64,000 nucleotides of DNA from Micromonospora coerulea (GTDB lineage: Bacteria; Actinomycetota; Actinomycetes; Mycobacteriales; Micromonosporaceae), in contig NZ_JAEMUW010000022.1 in NCBI RefSeq assembly GCF_016598485.1, positions 34,817 to 98,816 of the forward strand. Direction: 5' to 3'. Position numbers and translations under genes: made by a program. This document shows, piece after piece, positions 58,692-64,000 of the stretch (positions within the stretch are counted from its first letter, which is position 1; each line of letters opens with the position of its first letter). The notes under the pieces were generated by a model. That model saw only the letters and a program-made list of their open reading frames with translations, did not search any database and was not told where the DNA came from.

Positions 58692-59467
58692 GCTATCAGA
58701 CGGTCTTCCGGGAGGCGGTCGGCGAGATCCCGCCCACCTCCATCGACGTAGAGCAGGTCATCCGCCGGCAGCGCCGCCGGCACCGGCTAGGCCGAACCGG
58801 GCTGGCGGCGATGGTGGGGGCTGCGGTACTCGGGGTCACCGTCCCGCTCGCCATCGCTGGCGGGTCCGGGCCGGACCTACCGGCATCGTCGCCTTCCCCG
58901 ACCCCGTCTGCACAGTCGGCGCGGACCCCACGCCCGGAACCGGGGACGACCTTCAGCGCGACCGACCTGGCCGTCTTCGCGGCGCTGGCGCGCGAGGCGC
59001 CCGACGTCGAGTGGATCACCGAAGGTTGGCCGTCGGACGGCGACCTGGTGACGTGGCACCCTGTTGACTCGGCGAAACTCTACTTCGGTCAGGGTCCGAT
59101 CCGGGCTGGCGATCGGACCGGATACTTCAAGCTGCAGCTGCAGCAGGACTGGGACCGTCGGGTCGCCTTCTGCATTCCGGAGAAGAACCAGGAAAACGGC
59201 TGCGTCAACAGCACGGGACCGGCGGGCGAGAAGATCCAGACGTGGTCGAACCAGGCCCCGATCACGTCGTCGGACAAGAACCGGATGCTCCACGGAAAGC
59301 CCGCCGCACCGACCAGCGACAGGTTCTCGACCCATTACGGCGTCGCGGTCGAGCGGCCGGACGGGACCTTCCTGATCGTGACCATGTCGGCCGACGGGGA
59401 GAACTCACCCCTCACCCTCGCGCAGCTAACCGCGGTGGCCCTGAATCCCGCGATCACGCTGGACTGA
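58688..59467 (+). CDS. Membrane protein co-translated with ECF sigma (putative anti-sigma or regulator)
   Basis: 259 residues: short cytoplasmic N-terminus (YQTVFREAVGEIPPTSIDVEQVIRRQRRRHRLGRT), one TM helix (~38-60, LAAMVGAAVLGVTVPLAIAGG), a Ser/Pro linker, then an extracytoplasmic domain with two Cys (VAFCIPEKNQENGCVNSTG). Position right after an ECF gene with a 4-nt overlap makes it a candidate regulator of that sigma factor, but the zinc-anti-sigma HxxxCxxC motif is absent. Secreted domain has no family I recognise. Confidence 0.75.
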   Translation: MSYQTVFREAVGEIPPTSIDVEQVIRRQRRRHRLGRTGLAAMVGAAVLGVTVPLAIAGGSGPDLPASSPSPTPSAQSARTPRPEPGTTFSATDLAVFAALAREAPDVEWITEGWPSDGDLVTWHPVDSAKLYFGQGPIRAGDRTGYFKLQLQQDWDRRVAFCIPEKNQENGCVNSTGPAGEKIQTWSNQAPITSSDKNRMLHGKPAAPTSDRFSTHYGVAVERPDGTFLIVTMSADGENSPLTLAQLTAVALNPAITLD

Positions 59468-59559
59468 ACGGCGGGCCGTCCGGCGATGCGTGCATCGCTG
59501 TCCATCAACAACGTCAAGAGCGAAGGATCTGATCTCCTCGTCGGGCAGTCGTAGACCTT

Positions 59560-59633
59560 CCAGCCTCACCGGACGGGGACAAGGTGGAGCGCCTCACCAG
59601 CCGAACGACCTTGGCCCCGTCCGGTGAGGCTGG
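59560..59633. repeat. 26-bp near-perfect inverted repeat with 22-nt loop
   Basis: Arms at 59560-59585 and 59608-59633 match at 25 of 26 positions; core CTCACCGGACGGGG. It lies ~93 bp after the membrane protein gene. Possible strong terminator, or a structural site used for conjugal or replicative functions of the former element. Confidence 0.65.
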
Positions 59634-59963
59634 TAGCCCTTGTGGTGTCCGGCGAGGGGATCCACCCGGCTGATCTCTGAGGAGGGTCGGGGTTCGGGGC
59701 GGAGCCCCGAGGTCTTCCAGGTGTTGTGATCCGTCAGCGTGGCCGGCCGGCCCGGCCGATGCCGGCCGGAGGTCGCCAGCAGGCCGGGGCCGGGCCGGCG
59801 CGGCCCGCCTTGCGGGCCGCCTTGATCTGATAGAGCGGAATTCGGCAATGCACGCGGTCCGTGCCGCTGCCACTGTGTCTGTCCTCCGTCGGCTGATGCG
59901 CGACAGTCGTCCGCCAACTGATCCGCGACGTCCGCGCGGATCGCGGCATGTCGAATGTCCCCG
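59634..59963. other. Non-coding stretch with the left 17-bp inverted repeat arm
   Basis: Between the large hairpin and the NTF2-like gene. Holds TCCGCCAACTGATCCGC at 59910-59926, whose exact complement is at 60505-60521. No coding homology was seen. Confidence 0.45.
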
Positions 59964-60521
59964 TCACGCGCCGCCAAGGGAGCTGAACTGGATGCCGGCC
60001 AGCCGCCAGCCCTCGGGCAACTCGATCCAGGTCTGGCTGACGCGGACGGTCAACGCCATCTCCTGCCCGCGCCAGGTCGAGTGGCTGCGCTGGACGCACC
60101 GGACGATGGCCGCGTGACCGTAGAAGAAAACCTCTACTTCGCCGCTCTCCAGGCTGGTGTAGGCGAACTCGGTGAACTTGCCGACCCACTGTGCTTTATC
60201 AAGTACATAGCCCTGCTCGCCGATGGACCGAAAGTCGTCGGCCAGCAATGCGTTCAGCACGTCAGTGTCGGCGCGTAGCTCGGCCTCGTCGAAGGCACGC
60301 TGGAGTCGATGAACATCGGAGATCACGAACAGATCCTGCCCGACCGTCCGTTCCGGTGGAAGCCCACCCCGCGAAAACCGATCAAGCCGCACGACCCGGC
60401 ACAGTAAGGCATCCGCTCATCGCCTGATCCGTGGGCTCACGCTCTGCCGACCCGCCGCTAGGCCCTAGACCCTCTATCGCACATCACCTGACCGGAGATG
60501 TGTAGCGGATCAGTTGGCGGA
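59910..60521. repeat. 17-bp inverted repeats flanking the NTF2-like gene
   Basis: TCCGCCAACTGATCCGC (59910-59926) and its complement (60505-60521) enclose one gene and its control region, 612 bp in all. They are not followed by a transposase, so a MITE-like or recombined cassette is only a suggestion. Confidence 0.5.
59964..60326 (-). CDS. Nuclear transport factor 2-like protein (DUF4440-type)
   Basis: 120-residue NTF2-fold protein: VHRLQRAFDEAELRADTDVLNALLADDFRSIGEQG and later MALTVRVSQTWIELPEGWRLAGIQFSS. Such proteins bind small molecules; members of the DUF4440 group are often cargo in actinobacterial islands. GTG 60326 follows CAGGA at 8 nt. The gene sits alone between the 17-bp inverted repeats. 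Confidence 0.75.
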   Translation of the reverse strand: MISDVHRLQRAFDEAELRADTDVLNALLADDFRSIGEQGYVLDKAQWVGKFTEFAYTSLESGEVEVFFYGHAAIVRCVQRSHSTWRGQEMALTVRVSQTWIELPEGWRLAGIQFSSLGGA

Positions 60522-60564
60522 TCACATACGGCCGCTGTGTCCGCGTGGATCGAGCGCGCGACGC

Positions 60565-61076
60565 TCAGGCTGGCAGCATCTGCTCGGCCAGTTGGACCAG
60601 CGCCAGTGCTGTTCCATCCTCGGGATCAACATAGGCGGTGCGGATCAAGTAGGTGCCGGGAGCTACGTCGATGGTGAGGTGGTGTTCGTGCTTCAGCTCG
60701 TCGCCGGCGAGCGTGGAGTCGAACAACAGGGCCTGTCCGCTGGCCGTCCAAGTACCTGCGTCCTCCCAGTCGGCTGTCTCGATGGCTTTGGGGATGAGGC
60801 AGATAACGTCGTCCTCGGAGTCGGCGTAGATCCACCGGACGAAGAGCCGCTGATCCGGAAGGTACGTGGTGGATGCTGGTTGTCGCCAAGGCCGAGCGCC
60901 TCTTCGTCACCGGCATCCAGGGTGCCTGCGTAGCCGTCGATCTGGCAGGCACGGCCGTAATCCCCCCACGTGTCTAGGTCACCCGGGTCAAAGTCGAACG
61001 GTGCGCCCCTCCACTGGGTGAGGGCTGATGACGGTACGACGATGAGTGGTCCGCCTCCCGACTCGACCCACGGCAG
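60565..61076 (-). pseudogene. Imm21-family immunity protein gene, frameshifted and 5'-truncated
   Basis: In one frame the minus strand encodes WVESGGGPLIVVPSSALTQW, GDYGRACQIDGYAGTLDA and EEALGLGDN (about 61069-60880); near 60870-60890 the match shifts frame and continues with ASTTYLPDQRLFVRWIYADS, DVICLIPKAIETADWEDAGT to the stop at 60565. Together these make an Imm21-like immunity protein, usually found beside polymorphic toxins. No start codon suits: a TGA stands just upstream, where the integrase fragment begins. So the gene is broken twice. A sequencing error could explain the frameshift but not the missing start. Confidence 0.65.
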
Positions 61077-61100
61077 CCGGCTTTCTGGTCAGGAGCGTCG

Positions 61101-61226
61101 CCGCGACCGGTGATGAAGGTGCTCGGTCACAGCCAGATCGGGTTGACGATGAACACGTACGCCCACGTCCTGCCGGATATCGAGCGGGCCGCCGTGGACG
61201 AGGCCGCGAAGCACCTCTTCGGGTGA
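61101..61226 (+). pseudogene. C-terminal fragment of a tyrosine integrase
   Basis: The last ~42 codons read PRPVMKVLGHSQIGLTMNTY then AHVLPDIERAAVDEAAKHLFG, which carries the GHS box and the catalytic Tyr of phage-type tyrosine recombinases. Everything upstream, including the Arg and first His boxes, is gone; the 5' end abuts the Imm21 remnant. It lies 79 bp from the att copy in tRNA-Arg, the place expected for the integrase of such an element. Confidence 0.75.
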
Positions 61227-61229
61227 CTG

Positions 61230-61248
61230 CTGTACGAATGGCTGTACG
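61230..61248. repeat. Direct repeat copy 2 (CTGTACGAATGGCTGTACG)
   Basis: 18 of 19 positions match the copy at 57793-57811. It starts 3 bp after the integrase fragment and 57 bp before the tRNA-borne att copy. Confidence 0.45.
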
Positions 61249-61304
61249 GGGGCCGTGGTGATCGTCTCGACCGGGAGCGGAAGCCGCTGACCTGCGGTGA
61301 CATG

Positions 61305-61347
61305 GGTGCGCCCGGCAGGATTCGAACCTGCGGCCTTGGGATTAGAA
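61305..61347. repeat. Inner att copy inside tRNA-Arg
   Basis: 43 bp identical to 57660-57702, covering the 3' part of the tRNA from the discriminator base to the anticodon loop. The tRNA gene stays intact because the element carried the matching 3' end. Confidence 0.85.
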
Positions 61348-61379
61348 GTCCCCTGCTCTATCCGCTGAGCTACGGGCGC
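61307..61379 (-). tRNA. tRNA-Arg (anticodon TCT)
   Basis: 73-nt cloverleaf on the minus strand: acceptor stem GCGCCCG/CGGGCGC, D-arm GCTCAGCGGATAGAGC, anticodon stem-loop GGGGA-CTTCTAA-TCCCC-like with TCT, T-arm GCAGG-TTCGAAT-CCTGC. CCA is not encoded. It reads codons AGA (and AGG by wobble). It is the integration site of the island to its left. Confidence 0.97.
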
Positions 61380-61519
61380 GCGTCGTGGGTGTCGCGCCAA
61401 GAGGGTACCGCCGCGTCCCGGGTGCGCGGGGGAACGGGTGGCCCCGGCCGCGTCGCTGATCAGCGTCGCACGGCACGCCCCTCGGCGGCACGCGAGTTGC
61501 CCGGGTCGGCAGACGGGAG

Positions 61520-62284
61520 GTGGCGACGATCCGTACCCTCGGCGTCGTGCTGCTCGACCCAGAAACCGAGAACGACATCGCCTCCGAGATCTGCAAGCTC
61601 CTCGGCCGCGCCATCCTGCCCGTCGGCCAGCTCGACCGGCCGGGTGACCCCGGCCGGGGCTTCGGGACGGCGTTCTTCTTCACGGAACTGGTCACGGCCA
61701 GCGACGGCAGGCAGTTGCTGCGCGAGTACCTGCTGACCGCGGACGCGATCAGCCGGGCACCGTACGGCGAGATCGGTGTGCGGCCGAGCGTGACCGAGCC
61801 GGCGGGGGCCGCGTCAGAAGGGATCCTGCTGGCGGACTTCGGCGCGCAGTGGGTCCACCTGCCGGAGGTCGGGCTCGCCGCCATGCTCGCCAGGGGCCTG
61901 CACGAGTACGCCGAGAGCCGAGGCTGGCGGTGGCGGACGCAGCCGGTGACCGAAGCGGTGGCAGCGCCTTCGGACGCCGTCGCCCGGATCGGCAATGCCC
62001 CCGCGTCGGCGTTCGTGCTCGCGCTCGGCGTCGCCGAGGACGGGTCACGCCCGCTGGAGGCGGCGATCGAGCGGGTGGTCCGCGACGGTGACGACATCCG
62101 CATCACCACGGAGTTGCCCGCCGGCTACGTCGGCGCCCCGGTCTTCGGCGTCGAGGAGACCCCCGGCGGCGACCTGGCGGTGCACTGCCTGGGCCTGGTG
62201 CTGCCCGGCGAGGGCGGCGGCCACCGGGTCGCGACCTTCGACCGGATCCGGGCGGCGCTCGCCGCGGTGTCGCCGGGCGCCTGA
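61520..62284 (+). CDS. Hypothetical protein
   Basis: 254 residues, soluble, no TM or signal. Opens with ATIRTLGVVLLDPETENDIA; near the C-terminus GYVGAPVFGVEETPGGDLAV is followed by CLGLVLPGEGGGHRVATFDRI, which recalls the GxSGxPVF region of trypsin-like proteases but lacks a clear Ser. No other motif was recognised. GTG 61520 directly follows GGGAG, too close for an SD, so the true start may be slightly downstream (GTG within the first 10 codons). First gene right of the tRNA. Confidence 0.6.
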   Translation: MATIRTLGVVLLDPETENDIASEICKLLGRAILPVGQLDRPGDPGRGFGTAFFFTELVTASDGRQLLREYLLTADAISRAPYGEIGVRPSVTEPAGAASEGILLADFGAQWVHLPEVGLAAMLARGLHEYAESRGWRWRTQPVTEAVAAPSDAVARIGNAPASAFVLALGVAEDGSRPLEAAIERVVRDGDDIRITTELPAGYVGAPVFGVEETPGGDLAVHCLGLVLPGEGGGHRVATFDRIRAALAAVSPGA

Positions 62285-62287
62285 GGG

Positions 62288-63316
62288 TCAGCCCTCGGCG
62301 GTCGCGTCGGCCCGGTCGTCGACCGGCCGCCGGGCCGCCGGCGGGCCGTCCGGCGCCGGCTCGGTCGGACCCGTGGCCAGGAAGGCCTCCGCCCACCGCC
62401 CGGCCTCGGTGAAGACCTTCTCCCGTACGCCGGGGCTGGACAGCGTCAGGTCGTGCAGCCCGCCGTCGAAGCGGGCCAGCGTGACGTGCCGGCCGAGCCG
62501 GGGCGCCCAGCGGACCATGTGCTCCACGTCGAGGACGGCGTCGGCCAGGGTGGCCGATTCGTGCCACTTCGTGCCCCGGTAGCTGCGGGTCGAGCAGGCC
62601 AGCAGGACCGGCACCGGGATGTCGAGCCCGGCCCGGAGCTGCCGCTGGCCGGCGCGGATCGCGTTGATCCAGCCGGCCCGGACGGGGAACCCGGCGAGCG
62701 GCTTCCAGGCCAGGTCGTAGCGCCACTCGCCGCGGTGGTCGGCGTGCAGGCTCTCGCCGTACACGGTGCCGAGCCCGAACGGGAGGATGCGCTGCGGCGC
62801 CCGGCGGCCCAGCCGGGAGACGGCGGCCGCGAGGGGTCGACGGACCAGCCAGGGTGCGTTGATGTCGAAGAACGGGCTGTTCAGGAAGAGGCCGTCGACC
62901 AGGCCGGCCTCGCGGCGGCCGTGCGCCCAGAGCGAGAGGATCAGGCCGCCGGTGGAGTGGCCCATCGCGAGCAGGGTGTCGTGGCCGTCGTCCTCGCGGA
63001 TGATCTTGGCCGCGGCGTCCAGCTCCGGGAAGTAGTCGCTCAGGTCCTGGCAGAAGTTCGGGGTCTGGTGCGGCAGCAGGCTCCGGCCGTACTTGCGCAG
63101 GTCGAGGGCGTAGAAGTCCCAGCCGCGCTCGGCGAAGAAGTCGGCGACGTGGGTCTGGAAGAAGTAGTCGACGAAGCCGTGCACGTAGAGCACCGCGCGC
63201 CCGGTCGGGCGCTCGGCCCGCCGGCGGACCAGGGTCGCGACGACCGGTCCCTCGTCGTCGGTGCCCAGGTCGATCGTCTGCCGCTCGTACGGCGCTCCCA
63301 GCACGTCCGGTTCCAC
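62288..63316 (-). CDS. Alpha/beta hydrolase (monoacylglycerol lipase-like)
   Basis: 342-residue serine hydrolase. Oxyanion HGFVDYFFQTH, nucleophile elbow GHSTGGLILSL (Ser ~123), Asp and His towards the end (LDVEHMVRWAPR; FDGGLHDLTLSS). Resembles Rv0183-type monoacylglycerol lipases and lysophospholipases of actinobacteria. Cytoplasmic by sequence. GTG 63316 is the most likely start (VEPDVLG); a longer frame runs through the intergenic hairpin and is rejected. Confidence 0.87.
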   Translation of the reverse strand: MEPDVLGAPYERQTIDLGTDDEGPVVATLVRRRAERPTGRAVLYVHGFVDYFFQTHVADFFAERGWDFYALDLRKYGRSLLPHQTPNFCQDLSDYFPELDAAAKIIREDDGHDTLLAMGHSTGGLILSLWAHGRREAGLVDGLFLNSPFFDINAPWLVRRPLAAAVSRLGRRAPQRILPFGLGTVYGESLHADHRGEWRYDLAWKPLAGFPVRAGWINAIRAGQRQLRAGLDIPVPVLLACSTRSYRGTKWHESATLADAVLDVEHMVRWAPRLGRHVTLARFDGGLHDLTLSSPGVREKVFTEAGRWAEAFLATGPTEPAPDGPPAARRPVDDRADATAEG

Positions 63317-63354
63317 GACCGCGACGGTACGCCGCGACGCTACCCGGCGGTAGC

Positions 63355-63393
63355 CCCCGCCCCGTCCGTTCGCACCGGGTGGACGGGGCGGGG
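63355..63393 (-). terminator. Hairpin downstream of hibernation-factor gene
   Basis: Perfect 13-bp stem CCCCGCCCCGTCC (63355-63367) with 63381-63393, loop 13 nt, starting 5 nt after the stop of the minus-strand gene at 63399. Confidence 0.7.
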
Positions 63394-63398
63394 AACCC

Positions 63399-63833
63399 TC
63401 AGACCGTCTCGGCGTCGGCCCGGGCCGGTTCGGCGGCGGCGTCCCGTTCGCCGGCCTGGGCGGGCACGCCCTCGGGCTGGCCGTTGTCGCGCAGGTGCTT
63501 GTTGCTGCGCGGTTCCTGCCGGGTCTTGGCGTCGTTGAGCCGCCGGCGCAGGTCGTCGCGGACATCGTTGAGCGCGGCGTGCAGGTCCTCCTCGGTGGAG
63601 GTGGTGACGATCCTCTGCCGGCCGGCGACCCAGCACTCCAGGGTGACCTTCTGCCCCCGGGCCTCGCGGTCCTTGACCGACACCTCAAGCTCGGTGGCGT
63701 CGGCGTGGAACCCGGCCAGCCGGGCGTCCAGGGTCGCGAACTGCTCGGCGATCCAGTTCCGGTCGCCCTGGGCGAACCCGGCGCCCACGCGCAGGCACTC
63801 GGCCACGGTCGCGGGATTCGCCACGGCGCTCAT
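63399..63833 (-). CDS. HPF/RaiA-like ribosome-associated protein
   Basis: 144 residues with an S30AE-type core: DARLAGFHADATELEVSVKDREARGQKVTLECWVAGRQRIVTTST and EEDLHAALNDVRDDLRRRLND. This matches the short hibernation-promoting factors that dimerise or silence ribosomes. The N-terminus (SAVANPATVAECLRVGAGFA) and C-terminal Ala/Glu-rich tail are extensions beyond the ~100-residue core and lack the long C-terminal domain of long HPF. ATG 63833 is chosen by homology; no convincing SD was seen. Confidence 0.75.
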   Translation of the reverse strand: MSAVANPATVAECLRVGAGFAQGDRNWIAEQFATLDARLAGFHADATELEVSVKDREARGQKVTLECWVAGRQRIVTTSTEEDLHAALNDVRDDLRRRLNDAKTRQEPRSNKHLRDNGQPEGVPAQAGERDAAAEPARADAETV

Positions 63834-64000
63834 CGCCGGACCCCACCCTCGGCGCGGGCGGAACCGGTCGTACGGAGTGGGCAGAGGTTCATCTCGCTGG
63901 CCTTTCTCTCGGTTGATCAAACCCATACCCAGCCGGCGTCGTTCCGGAACCGCCTTCGGCCGCCGGCGGCCTAGCAGACCCGACCTTGATCAGGTCGTTG

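Larger units (their letters stand above)
57660..61347. mobile_element. tRNA-Arg-integrated element bounded by 43-bp att repeats (decayed)
   Basis: An exact 43-bp repeat occurs at 57660-57702 and at 61305-61347, the latter inside tRNA-Arg(TCT). This is the pattern left by integration of an AICE/phage-like element at the 3' end of a tRNA gene. Between the copies lie an ECF sigma gene with a partner, an NTF2-like gene, a broken Imm21 gene and an integrase C-terminus. No excisionase, replication or transfer gene remains, so the element is likely fixed. Genes on the left side (56601-57562) may belong to another insertion. Confidence 0.75.

Noticed and set aside
1..64000. CRISPR array, rRNA operon, prophage tail or secondary-metabolite core genes
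   Set aside because: No regular spaced repeats, rRNA sequence, structural phage genes, PKS or NRPS modules were found.

Overview
The window is high-GC actinobacterial chromosome. The gene set (a conservon, xylose isomerase operon, DUF742/roadblock proteins, SigE-family ECF factor, GPGG-motif micro-protein, Imm21 and DUF6907 accessory genes) and the codon usage fit Micromonosporaceae, most likely Micromonospora or a close relative. This placement is inference; there is no rRNA gene or species marker here. No CRISPR array, rRNA or intact insertion sequence was seen.

Layout. 1-10.5 kb: a four-gene conservon (sensor kinase, roadblock, DUF742, GTPase), a lactonase, a membrane-anchored binding-protein/VWA fusion, an exopolysaccharide-type sugar transferase, and a SpoIIE-type phosphatase divergent from a MarR regulator. 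10.5-22.6 kb: carbohydrate block. A ROK repressor is divergent from xylA-xylB (with an MFS exporter), and an alpha-glucosidase, a LacI regulator and a binding-protein ABC transporter (SBP, two permeases) lie on the minus strand, with a near-perfect LacI-type operator in front of the binding protein gene. 22.7-29.2 kb: M23 peptidase, a 47-residue GPGG membrane protein, phosphoesterase, nucleotidyltransferase plus BON protein, dTMP-kinase-like protein, SDR, then RpiR-murQ for MurNAc-6-P recycling. 29.2-37 kb: a group 2 sigma factor with a SigR-like promoter, an NlpC/P60 hydrolase, a run of small conserved proteins, and a class I DAHP synthase with a structured leader that looks like an attenuator. 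37-48 kb: paired M16 peptidases, asd, an F420/FMN-type oxidoreductase behind a perfect 16-bp inverted repeat, CBS protein, SCP2 protein with glycogen-debranching-like enzyme, PlsC. 48-56 kb: isochorismatase and GlxA-type regulator, an atypical three-gene two-component set, SnoaL protein divergent from an ECF sigma factor across a large palindrome.

56.4-61.4 kb is an accessory island next to tRNA-Arg(TCT). The 3' 43 bp region of the tRNA is exactly duplicated 3.6 kb away (57660-57702 and 61305-61347), which marks an integrated element. Inside are an ECF sigma factor with a probable anti-sigma partner, an NTF2-like gene, a frameshifted Imm21 immunity gene and the last ~40 codons of a tyrosine integrase; the element looks decayed and immobile. 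A DUF6907 gene, a small HTH gene and a nucleotidyltransferase scrap lie on the other side of the outer att copy and may belong to an older element. 61.5-64 kb returns to core-like genes: an unknown protein, an alpha/beta hydrolase and a hibernation-factor-like protein.

Regulation. Several genes carry TAnnnT followed by 6-7 nt and then the start codon, the signature of leaderless mRNAs. Intrinsic-terminator hairpins separate most convergent pairs. The most unusual regulatory candidates are the DAHP synthase leader, the palindrome between the SnoaL and ECF genes, and the 26-bp inverted repeat in the island.
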